Of a stretch of 52,671 bases of DNA, positions 16,451 to 23,009 are shown piece by piece (the first letter of the stretch is position 1; each line of letters begins with the position of its first letter). The translations under genes were made by a program, and so were the position numbers. The notes below the pieces were generated by a model, which worked only from the letters and a program-made list of their open reading frames with translations, was not told the origin of the DNA and searched no databases. The stretch is from a virus, in the IMG/VR virus record IMGVR_UViG_3300042562_000640, positions 1 to 52,671 of that record, one strand, 5' to 3'.

Positions 16451-17165
16451 CTAATTGATATTCCTGAAGTGCGATAAATTCGGCTTCAGGAATTCTTGTC
16501 TTACCGTTTTTACTTCCAAGAACAACAACGATACGTCTGCCGATATCGGTATCAAGCATCATAACGATGCAACCACCGGCAGCATTTGTTGTTCCAGTTT
16601 TACTCACAATAAAATTATGTCTCTTTCCAATAATAGGGTTTGTATTATTAAAAAAGAGCCACTTCTTTTTGATCTGAATTTTTACTTGCGGAGTTTTACT
16701 TGCTTCAACGATTTCAGGATAGTAGCTTGCAGCCAAAGTTAATTCCAACAAATCTTTAGCAGTACTAATATTCATTGGGCTTAATCCCGATGCCTCAACA
16801 AATTTGGTGTTGTGCATATTAAGTGCAACAGCTTTTTCATTCATATCTCGAATACATTTAGATTTGCCGCCGGGATATTTGTCACATAATAAAATAGCAG
16901 ATTCATTACTTGACTTAACAAGAGCCAACTGTATATGTTGTTCCCTTGTAAACTTTCCAATTTTTTCTTTTGGATTTTGCCCAGCATCTATTACAACCAT
17001 TGCAGCCATAAGTTTTGTGATACTGGCAATTGAACGAGATTCATTAATATTCTCGCCTTCAATAATTTTACCGTTACTATTAGAAACAAGCCATGATTGA
17101 GCAGTCAAGTTCATGGAAAAGGCATTACCCGTTAAAAGTAATGCCAATAATAATATATACTTCAT
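16437..17165 (-). CDS. Exported PBP7-like D,D-peptidase (serine peptidase S11)
   Basis: The 242-aa protein has a signal peptide (residues 1-17). It carries all penicillin-binding-protein motifs: S-x-x-K at Ser48-Lys51 (SITK), S-x-N at 85-87 (SSN) and K-T-G at 189-191. It resembles PbpG/PBP7 and D-Ala-D-Ala carboxypeptidases, which cut peptidoglycan cross-links in the periplasm, but lacks their C-terminal extension. In a phage this could serve lysis, wall remodelling or exclusion. It overlaps the upstream gene by ATGA. See the displaced C-terminal frame for a possible frameshift. Confidence 0.88.
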   Translation of the reverse strand: MKYILLLALLLTGNAFSMNLTAQSWLVSNSNGKIIEGENINESRSIASITKLMAAMVVIDAGQNPKEKIGKFTREQHIQLALVKSSNESAILLCDKYPGGKSKCIRDMNEKAVALNMHNTKFVEASGLSPMNISTAKDLLELTLAASYYPEIVEASKTPQVKIQIKKKWLFFNNTNPIIGKRHNFIVSKTGTTNAAGGCIVMMLDTDIGRRIVVVLGSKNGKTRIPEAEFIALQEYQLDKIY

Positions 17166-17464
17166 ATGTAATCTTTACTTGATACTCGCCCCAGTATCTT
17201 ATAATTTTTTCCGGAACCTAACAGACATGCCTTTTCAGTATTATACTCGACCAATGACCATGTTTTTGTAGAGGAGTTAACGGTTAATACAATCTTGGTA
17301 GTAAATGAATCTTGATCAAATACCATAAGTATTGTCTCGCGGTATTCTTCAAATATTGCGTCAAACATTTCTTTTGTATCTAAACAAATTACGGGTTTGT
17401 TTCTTTCTTCACTACACGCAATTGTGGATATAGTTAATAGCAGTGATAATATAATTTTTTTCAT
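17162..17464 (-). CDS. Exported small protein, possible lipoprotein (100 aa)
   Basis: The 100-aa protein has a signal peptide (MKKIILSLLLTISTIAC) ending at a Cys that could be lipidated, although the lipobox (TIAC) is not ideal. The mature part has the layout I-x-L-T-V-N-x-x-T-x-T-W-S-L-V and ends with ACLLGSGKNYK, a pattern seen in small periplasmic proteins of phages and proteobacteria. It is coupled to the D,D-peptidase, so a shared periplasmic role is likely. Function unknown. Confidence 0.65.
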   Translation of the reverse strand: MKKIILSLLLTISTIACSEERNKPVICLDTKEMFDAIFEEYRETILMVFDQDSFTTKIVLTVNSSTKTWSLVEYNTEKACLLGSGKNYKILGRVSSKDYI

Positions 17465-17466
17465 AA

Positions 17467-17540
17467 TGGATGCGGACCCCAGAGTTGAACTAGGAACTAA
17501 GGATTATGAGTCCTTTGTGATACCATTTCACCAATCCGCG
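17467..17540 (-). tRNA. tRNA-Met/Ile2 (anticodon CAT), CCA encoded, C1:A72 mismatch
   Basis: The minus strand folds into a full 74-base cloverleaf. It has a 7-bp acceptor, D stem GTGA/TCAC with a GG-containing loop, and anticodon stem AAGGA/TCCTT with loop CTCATAA. The T stem is CCTAG/CTGGG with loop TTCAACT, and the 3' end is T then CCA. The first acceptor pair is C1:A72, the hallmark of bacterial initiator tRNA. However, the D stem has T11:A24 (elongator type) and the anticodon stem lacks three G:C pairs. So it may be fMet-like, elongator Met or tRNA-Ile2. Confidence 0.93.
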
Positions 17541-17547
17541 GTATAAT

Positions 17548-17727
17548 TTATTTATAATCTTTTTCTGTTAACTTCTCAGAATCTTCATAGTATTCATTTT
17601 TCATAATCGCATCATCAAATTTTTCTTCATCTGTTTTTTTATAATTACGAAAAATAGCATCGTAATTATTATCAAATGTAGCAATTGGAACACTATATGG
17701 TCTAGGTTTACTACCCTTACCGCTCAT
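17548..17727 (-). CDS. Conserved small phage protein (59 aa)
   Basis: The 59-aa product starts MSGKGSKPRPYSVPIATFDN and contains NYDAIFRNYKKTDEEK. This SGKGSxxRP...F..NYD.IF pattern recurs in small proteins of T4-like phages and some bacteria, with unknown function. AGGG precedes the ATG, which directly abuts the upstream stop. Its last codons contain a TATAAATA sequence. Confidence 0.65.
   Translation of the reverse strand: MSGKGSKPRPYSVPIATFDNNYDAIFRNYKKTDEEKFDDAIMKNEYYEDSEKLTEKDYK
17549..17556 (-). promoter_or_regulatory. Possible late promoter upstream of the tRNA
   Basis: TATAAATA on the minus strand, 8 bases upstream of the tRNA 5' end, overlaps the last codons of the 59-aa gene. It would place a late start near the tRNA. 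Because the sequence encodes DYK-stop, chance is possible. Confidence 0.35.
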
Positions 17728-17844
17728 TTATTTGCCCTGGCCTCTATATGCTTTGTAGGTTCTCTTTTGAGTCTTATTCATACTTGAGGTTTTTGCTCTG
17801 CCGCCTTGCTTGGTGCGCTTTTTAAAGTTGTGTACTGTTTTCAT
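17728..17844 (-). CDS. Small basic phage protein (38 aa)
   Basis: A 38-aa very basic peptide (MKTVHNFKKRTKQGGRAKTS, ending YKAYRGQGK) starts at 17844 with AAGG upstream. Its overall pattern, KxxTKxGGRxKTSxMNK...R.YKAYRGQG, resembles micro-proteins in other T4-like marine phages. Nucleic-acid binding is plausible from charge alone. Confidence 0.65.
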   Translation of the reverse strand: MKTVHNFKKRTKQGGRAKTSSMNKTQKRTYKAYRGQGK

Positions 17845-17846
17845 TT

Positions 17847-18164
17847 TTATGCCTTAGTATTAAGTTCTTGCTCAATTTTAGTCAATGACACATTTAGAGA
17901 TGTTAATGCACGATTGTAGTCTGCAATCATACTATCGGGTAATTCTGCAATCCATATAACTTTTGAAGCATCGACTTCAATTGTATGGTTAACAACATAT
18001 GGGGCATATGGAAACAATGCCAATGTCATTTCTTTCTCAAACCCAGGTTCACGATTGGGAGTCATTGTTAAAATGAATGGTTGCACAAGTTTAATACTTG
18101 CTGTTTCCATTGTCATATCGGCAACTAATTCTTCGCCAGTTTGTAGCTTTAAAATTTTAATCAT
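17847..18164 (-). CDS. Conserved T4-like phage protein, possibly Sm-like fold (105 aa)
   Basis: The 105-aa protein begins MIKILKLQTGEELVADM, then beta strands including LVQPFILTM and LALFPYAPYV, and ends with a helical tail. The start K-I-x-K-L-x-T-G-E-E-L-V is shared by a conserved family in T4-like cyanophages. Its small beta-barrel appearance recalls Sm/Lsm proteins, but this is only a shape argument. It has its own extended -10 promoter. Confidence 0.65.
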   Translation of the reverse strand: MIKILKLQTGEELVADMTMETASIKLVQPFILTMTPNREPGFEKEMTLALFPYAPYVVNHTIEVDASKVIWIAELPDSMIADYNRALTSLNVSLTKIEQELNTKA

Positions 18165-18189
18165 TCAATTCTCCGTTATAATAAGTCTT

Positions 18190-18195
18190 ATTATA
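18190..18195 (-). promoter_or_regulatory. Extended -10 promoter (TGTTATAAT)
   Basis: TATAAT on the minus strand is preceded by TG at the extended -10 position and by AAAGATGT, the same spacer end as in the promoter at 42459. The -35 region is weak. It lies about 25 bases upstream of the gene starting at 18164. Confidence 0.6.
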
Positions 18196-18240
18196 ACATC
18201 TTTCATATAGAAAACATATTATAATAAAGAGTTTTGGACA

Positions 18241-18260
18241 ACTAGGGCCGAAGCCCTAGT
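18241..18260 (-). terminator. Transcription terminator hairpin with TTCG loop
   Basis: A perfect 8-bp inverted repeat (actagggc / gccctagt) reads TTCG in the loop on the minus strand, the stable tetraloop typical of T4-type terminators. It follows the 30-aa gene ending at 18265. There is no long T run after it on the minus strand; the plus strand has TTTTT. Confidence 0.75.
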
Positions 18261-18264
18261 GTTT

Positions 18265-18357
18265 TTATGAACCAATTGAAGGATGCTTGTTCCTACGTGT
18301 GGCCAATCGGTGTCGTACTTCATGTACGATTTTAATAAAAGCCTTAATGAATTTCAT
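18265..18357 (-). CDS. Basic micro-protein (30 aa), tentative
   Basis: A 30-codon frame starts at ATG 18357, overlapping the previous stop by ATGA, and ends just before the terminator. The peptide (MKFIKAFIKIVHEVRHRLAT..., ending IGS) is amphipathic and basic. Coupling and position support it; size makes it uncertain. Confidence 0.45.
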   Translation of the reverse strand: MKFIKAFIKIVHEVRHRLATRRNKHPSIGS

Positions 18358-18539
18358 AATAATCCTCTACGTGCTAATACCTGCATTCTATGTTCTAGAT
18401 CTTTGTAATCTACAGAATCTTTCAAATACATATCAATTTCTTTTTGATATGAAGGAGTAAAGGCTTTTTCAACCCATGACCAAAAGTCTTTCATTGCAGG
18501 GAAATGAACTCCCTCAAATTCTTTTAGATCATTATTCAT
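18354..18539 (-). CDS. Small DUF3563-like protein (61 aa)
   Basis: The 61-aa protein ends with MYLKDSVDYKDLEHRMQVLARR, the pattern of DUF3563 proteins (xYLAxAxDxxDLExRxRxL) found in proteobacteria. It follows hsp20 with a 1-base overlap. Function unknown; the family match rests on that C-terminal motif. Confidence 0.55.
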   Translation of the reverse strand: MNNDLKEFEGVHFPAMKDFWSWVEKAFTPSYQKEIDMYLKDSVDYKDLEHRMQVLARRGLL

Positions 18540-19063
18540 TATAGGTCTCTATTTTCTACAGGATCTTCTGTAAGCAATTGAGGTTTAGATTTCTTTGTAG
18601 GCTTTGTGCTTACTTCAGAATCTTTAACTTCAATTTTCTTTGGCTTTTTATGTTCTGGAATAATACGCTCTAAGAAAATCTTAAGCATACCATTTAACAT
18701 GGCAGCATCTTGAACTTCAATATGGTCTTCCAAAGCAAATGTACGAGTGAATGCTCTATTAGCAATACCCTTGAACAAGAAATTATCTTCTTGCTCTGCA
18801 CCATTTACATTACCTTTAATAATCATTTTGCCATCGGCAAGTTCAATTTCAATATCCTGTCTGGCAAAACCAGCAACTGCAACTTCAATAACATAAGTTG
18901 TATCGCCAGTTTTCTTAATATTATATGGTGGATAATTTGGAATGCTCTTTGTTAGATCATCATGAATCTTAGCCATCTTGCTAAATTGATCGTCAAAGCC
19001 TACATATAGTTTATCAAAGTCTTTGAACATATCACGGCCAAATATTTGTGGAACAAATGTCAT
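18539..19063 (-). CDS. hsp20: Small heat-shock protein, Hsp20/alpha-crystallin family
   Basis: The 174-aa chaperone has an N-terminal region like IbpA (FDDQFSKMAKI...SIPNYPPYNI) and an alpha-crystallin domain (about 45-140) with the strand VIEVAVAGFARQDIEIEL and the LNGMLKIFLER signature. The C-terminal tail is Lys/Pro-rich. It should hold unfolding proteins in the cytoplasm. Hsp20 genes are a known feature of T4-like cyanophages. The start overlaps the phasin-like gene by ATGA, and both follow a structured leader. Confidence 0.92.
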   Translation of the reverse strand: MTFVPQIFGRDMFKDFDKLYVGFDDQFSKMAKIHDDLTKSIPNYPPYNIKKTGDTTYVIEVAVAGFARQDIEIELADGKMIIKGNVNGAEQEDNFLFKGIANRAFTRTFALEDHIEVQDAAMLNGMLKIFLERIIPEHKKPKKIEVKDSEVSTKPTKKSKPQLLTEDPVENRDL

Positions 19064-19290
19064 TTTGATTCTCCCTTTTTACTTGTTTTACCAGTAATCG
19101 AATTGGCAAAAGTCTCTGAGGCAATATTCATTACATCGTTAGCAGACTTAGCAACTTGTTTTGTAAAGACACGTTGTGCTTCTACAAAATCGACTAGAGG
19201 TTTTTGAAGGGAATCTTCCTTGACTGTTTGTTTGAGGAAGTTGATTTTGGCGTCTTGAATTGAATCGATAGCCATGTTTGCGTAAAACAT
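19060..19290 (-). CDS. Phasin-like small protein (76 aa)
   Basis: The 76-aa helical protein contains FLKQTVKEDSLQKPLVDFVE and AQRVFTKQVAKSANDVM, the amphipathic pattern of phasin-type proteins that coat polyhydroxyalkanoate granules. AGGAG precedes the ATG and a structured leader lies upstream. If it is a phasin, it suggests a PHA-storing host. Phasins can also act as chaperones, which would fit with hsp20 next to it. The match is by pattern only. Confidence 0.55.
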   Translation of the reverse strand: MFYANMAIDSIQDAKINFLKQTVKEDSLQKPLVDFVEAQRVFTKQVAKSANDVMNIASETFANSITGKTSKKGESK

Positions 19291-19482
19291 ATAGTTCTCC
19301 TATTAAGCGAGTTTAAAATTTGCTACCCCGAAGGCATAGCGTTAATCCTGCTTACTGACTACAGGGGTACCATACGTTGTACCAGCTTTAGACGTTCCCA
19401 AGGTAGTGGGACTTAAATTAGTTCGGCTTCTGGTTTATACAGCCCACACCGATTGCTGCGTTTCCCATCCCGGGGATATTAT
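19291..19482 (-). ncRNA. Structured leader RNA upstream of the phasin-like/hsp20 genes
   Basis: These 192 bases without a credible gene hold a row of hairpins on the minus strand: GGCT/AGCC (about 19425-19444), TCCCA/TGGGA (19396-19411), GGTAC/GTACC (19366-19383), CCTG/CAGG (19347-19365) and GCTA/TAGC (19322-19340). The last lies just before the ribosome-binding site. A TATAAATA box sits at the upstream edge. The layout fits a cis-regulatory or structured phage RNA. The manA RNA motif, reported upstream of small heat-shock genes in marine phage sequences, is one candidate. Confidence 0.5.
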
Positions 19483-19490
19483 TATTTATA
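19483..19490 (-). promoter_or_regulatory. T4-type late promoter for the leader/hsp20 unit
   Basis: TATAAATA on the minus strand between the regA stop (19495) and the structured leader. It would produce a transcript starting with the leader and carrying the phasin-like and hsp20 genes. Confidence 0.6.
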
Positions 19491-19494
19491 CAGA

Positions 19495-19926
19495 TTATTC
19501 ATCTGTAGGTTGTTTTTTCTTACCAATATTATACTTTGTTTGTAAAGACCATTCGCTTTTATCTTTAAAAGCAATTACTTTGATTTGCGACAATGGTGCT
19601 AAATCTGTAAATTTATCAGGATCAATAATTTTTACTAGGCCCCAATCTATTAGCAATTTGGCAATTGTATTACGTCTTTGTAAATCGTTCTCTGTTAAAT
19701 CTGCAGTCTTACCATCAAGAGCAAAAAGCTCTTTAAAATGCACAATGAAATATCTACCTTGCTTATGTAAAATATGGCAGGATTGATACAGTACTTTATC
19801 TTTGCGTGATGCTACACCTATGCGTGTGAGAGTTTCTCTGACTTTCAAAAAATCGTCAGGTTGTGCCATGGTTACTTCCAGCGGGTTGTATCCAGGATAA
19901 TCAATGTGAAAAATATCTTCAGCCAT
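19495..19926 (-). CDS. regA: Translational repressor RegA
   Basis: T4 RegA represses translation of many early mRNAs by binding their start regions. The 143-aa product contains the highly conserved block DDFLKVRETLTRIGVA, KDKVLYQSCHIL and RYFIVHFKELFALDG. The start at 19926 (MAEDIF) follows AAGGTGG and overlaps the end of gene 62. The gene order 44-62-regA matches T4 and points to coupled regulation of the clamp loader. Confidence 0.95.
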   Translation of the reverse strand: MAEDIFHIDYPGYNPLEVTMAQPDDFLKVRETLTRIGVASRKDKVLYQSCHILHKQGRYFIVHFKELFALDGKTADLTENDLQRRNTIAKLLIDWGLVKIIDPDKFTDLAPLSQIKVIAFKDKSEWSLQTKYNIGKKKQPTDE

Positions 19927-20359
19927 TACGACCACCTTTTATTAGTTTTGTTCTTAAATAATCTAATTTTGAGTCGTCGAGAAGAGGGAGTACTTGGCGG
20001 GCCTTTTCTGTGCTATATCCATAGTATTCTTTTATTACTTCGATCGATTCAATTTTCTCCGCTTTGATCCATTTGTTGAATCTTTTACGGGGCCTAATAG
20101 TATTTATAAGAAACGAAAACTGCATCTTTTTCTCAAGATGTGGTCGCGAATTCATCTCATTCGCAGGGATTACTGTGTCATGTCCGTAAGATAGTCCTTT
20201 ATTAATAATAAATGCGTTATACTGTTTCTCCGACCAATCGTCTACGATTAAATTATCTTTGCTATAATGAATAGCATTAATAAAGTCAAAGGGGGAAATT
20301 GCAGGAGCCTTATATGGAACTTCTGCTGGTTTTTCCACAGGGGTTCCAAACAAACTCAT
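19919..20359 (-). CDS. 62: Clamp-loader small subunit, T4 gp62
   Basis: The 146-aa protein starts MSLFGTPVEKPAEVPYKAPA and contains SPFDFINAIHYSKDNLI and FSFLINTIRPRKRF, as in marine T4-like gp62. gp62 joins four gp44 subunits to load the gp45 clamp. It overlaps the upstream membrane-protein gene by ATGA and regA by 8 bases. Confidence 0.9.
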   Translation of the reverse strand: MSLFGTPVEKPAEVPYKAPAISPFDFINAIHYSKDNLIVDDWSEKQYNAFIINKGLSYGHDTVIPANEMNSRPHLEKKMQFSFLINTIRPRKRFNKWIKAEKIESIEVIKEYYGYSTEKARQVLPLLDDSKLDYLRTKLIKGGRNG

Positions 20360-20643
20360 GATAGCATCCTTATCAATCCTACCGAATCTATTGTTACCAA
20401 TAACAGGTAGTTAGCCAGCATGCCAAAAGATTTGCGAGTCCAAGCAGCCCAAGCATACATACCACAGCCGACGATCCATATAGGGTAAAGAGAAAGTAAG
20501 GGCGGATTGGGAACTGTGACAGCCATGGTAATTGAACACCCAATACTAATAGCCCAAGCAAGCAACTCAACGCAAAAACGAAAGCGATTAGTAATGTAGT
20601 CATCTTTGATCCAATCAAATGTAGGTTTTAATAAGTCATTCAT
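20356..20643 (-). CDS. Conserved membrane protein between genes 44 and 62 (95 aa)
   Basis: The 95-aa protein has an N-terminal amphipathic segment (FDWIKDDYITNRFRFC) and about three hydrophobic helices, with AWAAWTRKSFGMLANYLLL near the end. Similar small membrane proteins occur in bacteria and marine phages. It overlaps gene 44 and gene 62 by ATGA at each end, so it is translated at a similar level to the clamp loader. It could tether something to the membrane, but that is speculation. Confidence 0.7.
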   Translation of the reverse strand: MNDLLKPTFDWIKDDYITNRFRFCVELLAWAISIGCSITMAVTVPNPPLLSLYPIWIVGCGMYAWAAWTRKSFGMLANYLLLVTIDSVGLIRMLS

Positions 20644-21581
20644 TTAAATTCAACCGATGCCATAATCTCTGTTAAACACGCAACAAGATTAATTTCTTGG
20701 TCTGCACAAAATGCCGCTTTATACTGATAGTCTGCAAGCAACAAAACAAGTTGTGGAACTTGAACAACGGAATCTAATAGGGTATCGTATATTTTTCTAA
20801 AAAGAGTTTGCGGATCGTTATCTAGATTGTTAACAACCCAGGTACGCATCTTTTTCCAATCTTTGTCTTTGAGAGCAGAGATAAGGTCTTGCATATTAAC
20901 CTCACCCATATTAACAAGAATGCCCTCATCAATTTTACCCGAAGATGCATAACGCTGTAACTCATTAAGTACACGACGGTAATCGGGAAAATGTTTCTCA
21001 AGAACTTTTGCTACAACTTTAGGGTCGGCTTCGACCTTTTCGTTTGCCAAGATTTCATTAACACGTTTAAAGAAACGAGCAGCAATCTTAGGACGCTCTT
21101 CTTTACCAATTTTAAATTCGATTACCGCACATCGAGAATGAAGCGGAGGAATAATACGATTTTTAAAATTACAAGTAAAAATAAATCTGCAATTTGCTGA
21201 GAATTCTTCAATGAATGCTCGCAATGCAGGTTGTGTAGAATTAGGGTTTAGATAATCAGCCTCGTCTAGAATAACAACTTTAGTCTTGCCACTAAAGGAT
21301 ACTGTAGATGCGAACTGTTTGATTTTAGTTCTAAGAACATCAATACCAGATTCTTCTGAACCGTTAATGATGATATAGTCTGTACCTAGTTCTTCACACA
21401 ATGCTCGGGCAATAGTAGTCTTGCCCACACCGGCCGAACCACACAATAGCATGTTTTGTATTTCATCTTTTTCAACCATGTCCTGAAAGACCTTCTTTTG
21501 GTCTACAGGTAAAATACATTCATCTAGTTTACGAGGGCGATACTTTTCAACCCACAAAAATTGATCTTCACGAAATTCCAT
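20640..21581 (-). CDS. 44: Clamp-loader large subunit (AAA+), T4 gp44
   Basis: The 313-aa AAA+ ATPase of the clamp loader begins with FLWVEKYRPRKLDECILP, typical of RFC/gp44. Walker A is GSAGVGKT (48-55), Walker B is LDEAD (105-109) and the SRC motif with the arginine finger is HSRC (148-151). It loads gp45 at primer ends with gp62. GGAG precedes the ATG. Confidence 0.96.
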   Translation of the reverse strand: MEFREDQFLWVEKYRPRKLDECILPVDQKKVFQDMVEKDEIQNMLLCGSAGVGKTTIARALCEELGTDYIIINGSEESGIDVLRTKIKQFASTVSFSGKTKVVILDEADYLNPNSTQPALRAFIEEFSANCRFIFTCNFKNRIIPPLHSRCAVIEFKIGKEERPKIAARFFKRVNEILANEKVEADPKVVAKVLEKHFPDYRRVLNELQRYASSGKIDEGILVNMGEVNMQDLISALKDKDWKKMRTWVVNNLDNDPQTLFRKIYDTLLDSVVQVPQLVLLLADYQYKAAFCADQEINLVACLTEIMASVEFK

Positions 21582-21609
21582 AATAACTCCATAATATTAA
21601 AATTGCGTA

Positions 21610-22281
21610 TTAACGCAGCCAGTTTCGATTGAACAACGAATCTGGATTACTTACAATGTCGGTAGGGACCCCGACTTTTTCAATCAAATCATTTCTAATG
21701 TAGATATTGTTTCCTGTATGCATAACTAAAGTATATCCCTTTTCTTTAGCAACTTCGTTTGTTGCGGAGAATGTATTACCGCCCGGCAATCCATCTTGTC
21801 GTATAGATTCGGGATCTCCATTGCGCCATACAATCCCAGGTGCAATACTACTATTAACTTCGATAACTACAATCTTAGGAGAATATTCTTTAAGTGATTC
21901 CCACACAGCAAGATCATACGAATCAATATCAATTGATATACATTCAAAATCTTTAGGTATAGGTGTTCTTTTTAAAATATTATCTAGACTATTTTCGTCT
22001 GCGGGATTGTGTGATACAAATGCTTCAATTGGAATAATTTTTTTATAAAATTTAGCTGTATTATTTAAATCAGGAATTTTTTCACTTGCACCTTCTACAA
22101 ACACACCGTGCATACCTTTTTTTACAAGATTGTATGTATTACTATACAGTATACCATCCCATGCACCAATGTCTACACACCAAGAGGTGTTATAATCAAC
22201 ATCTAACCTATGAAGAATTTCTTCGATAATTCCATCTTCTCCATTTTGAGAATGAACATTTTTATTATAATTTCCAAACAT
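21610..22281 (-). CDS. FkbM-like methyltransferase-type protein (223 aa)
   Basis: The 223-aa protein starts with NVHSQNGEDGIIEEIL and CVDIGAWDGILYSNTYNL, a Rossmann-type Asp-x-Gly-Ala-x-x-G loop, then VFVEGASEKIPDL. FSATNEVAKEKGYTLV and YIRNDLI are near the end. This resembles FkbM-family SAM-dependent methyltransferases, often acting on sugars. It lies between genes 45 and 44, where T4 has nothing comparable, so it is probably acquired cargo. Substrate unknown; possibly linked to the glycan operon. Confidence 0.65.
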   Translation of the reverse strand: MFGNYNKNVHSQNGEDGIIEEILHRLDVDYNTSWCVDIGAWDGILYSNTYNLVKKGMHGVFVEGASEKIPDLNNTAKFYKKIIPIEAFVSHNPADENSLDNILKRTPIPKDFECISIDIDSYDLAVWESLKEYSPKIVVIEVNSSIAPGIVWRNGDPESIRQDGLPGGNTFSATNEVAKEKGYTLVMHTGNNIYIRNDLIEKVGVPTDIVSNPDSLFNRNWLR

Positions 22282-22282
22282 T

Positions 22283-22939
22283 TTATATTACCGAATCGGG
22301 TTCCATTGCAATAAAATATTCTAATGGCTTTGTAGCGTTTTTAAAGTGGAACAATTTCTTTTTAGCAACTGTTACTGCATAAGCATCGGGAATGATCTTA
22401 AAGTTTTCAACTGCCATATGACATTCAAATGTTGCATCTGATGCTCCGATTGTCTTTTTATAAGTGTTTGCAGTATCATTTTTCTTATCACCAATGGTCA
22501 ATGTAACTTGTCCATTTTTGCTAATAACAGAAATTGTAGGTGCTGCTGTAATTGCGGCTGCCTTCATAATCATGTTAACATCTTCAGATGATAGATTGAA
22601 TTTAAAGTGTTCGTCAATCTCAATGTTCTTATCGGGTGCTGCTACAATAACGCTTGCGTTAGAATAGAAGTATTCAAATTTACCATTGTCTTTAGAGATA
22701 GTCAAAGACTTTTCGCCAAAATCAACTTGCTGATTCTCCATCAATGTTAACAATGCCAACAATGAATTCAAATCATAAACAGGAACTTCTACTGGGAAGT
22801 CTTCGTTAACTGTTACACGCGCAAATATATTCTTTGCTGTGCTGATTGTAGATAACGTCTGACCTTTACGGATCAAGATGTTACTATTAATTGCGGCGAA
22901 GTTCTTTAAGAACTGGATTGTTTCATTACTAAATTGCAT
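22283..22939 (-). CDS. 45: Sliding clamp, T4 gp45
   Basis: The 218-aa protein forms the trimeric ring that keeps gp43 on DNA and also activates late transcription. It begins MQFSNETIQFLKNFAAINSN and has the two-domain clamp pattern with VEVPVYDLNSLLALLTL and a C-terminal FHFKNATKPLEYFIAME. It is the likely partner for the LF-type C-terminal tails noted on gp43, the TGT-like protein and a glycosyltransferase. A promoter lies just upstream. Confidence 0.95.
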   Translation of the reverse strand: MQFSNETIQFLKNFAAINSNILIRKGQTLSTISTAKNIFARVTVNEDFPVEVPVYDLNSLLALLTLMENQQVDFGEKSLTISKDNGKFEYFYSNASVIVAAPDKNIEIDEHFKFNLSSEDVNMIMKAAAITAAPTISVISKNGQVTLTIGDKKNDTANTYKKTIGASDATFECHMAVENFKIIPDAYAVTVAKKKLFHFKNATKPLEYFIAMEPDSVI

Positions 22940-22978
22940 AATATCTCCTAAATTGCAATATCATTTACATAAAAATAT

Positions 22979-23007
22979 ATTATAACACCTATGTGCGTAT
23001 AAGTCTA
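22979..23007 (-). promoter_or_regulatory. Early promoter for gene 45 operon
   Basis: TATAAT with extended -10 TG (AGGTGTTATAAT) and a -35-like TAGACT at 17 bases spacing, about 40 bases upstream of the gp45 start. It sits in the 70-base gap after the glycan operon. Confidence 0.7.
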
Positions 23008-23009
23008 TA

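Noticed and set aside
19418-19468. A 16-codon frame (MGNAAIGVGCINQKPN) inside the leader upstream of the phasin-like gene
   Set aside because: It has no ribosome-binding site and lies across the structured region. Its peptide has no recognised counterpart, although a leader-peptide role cannot be fully excluded.
19291-19482. tmRNA as the identity of the structured leader
   Set aside because: No tRNA-like acceptor or T-loop end with CCA, and no tag peptide ending in LAA, is visible.
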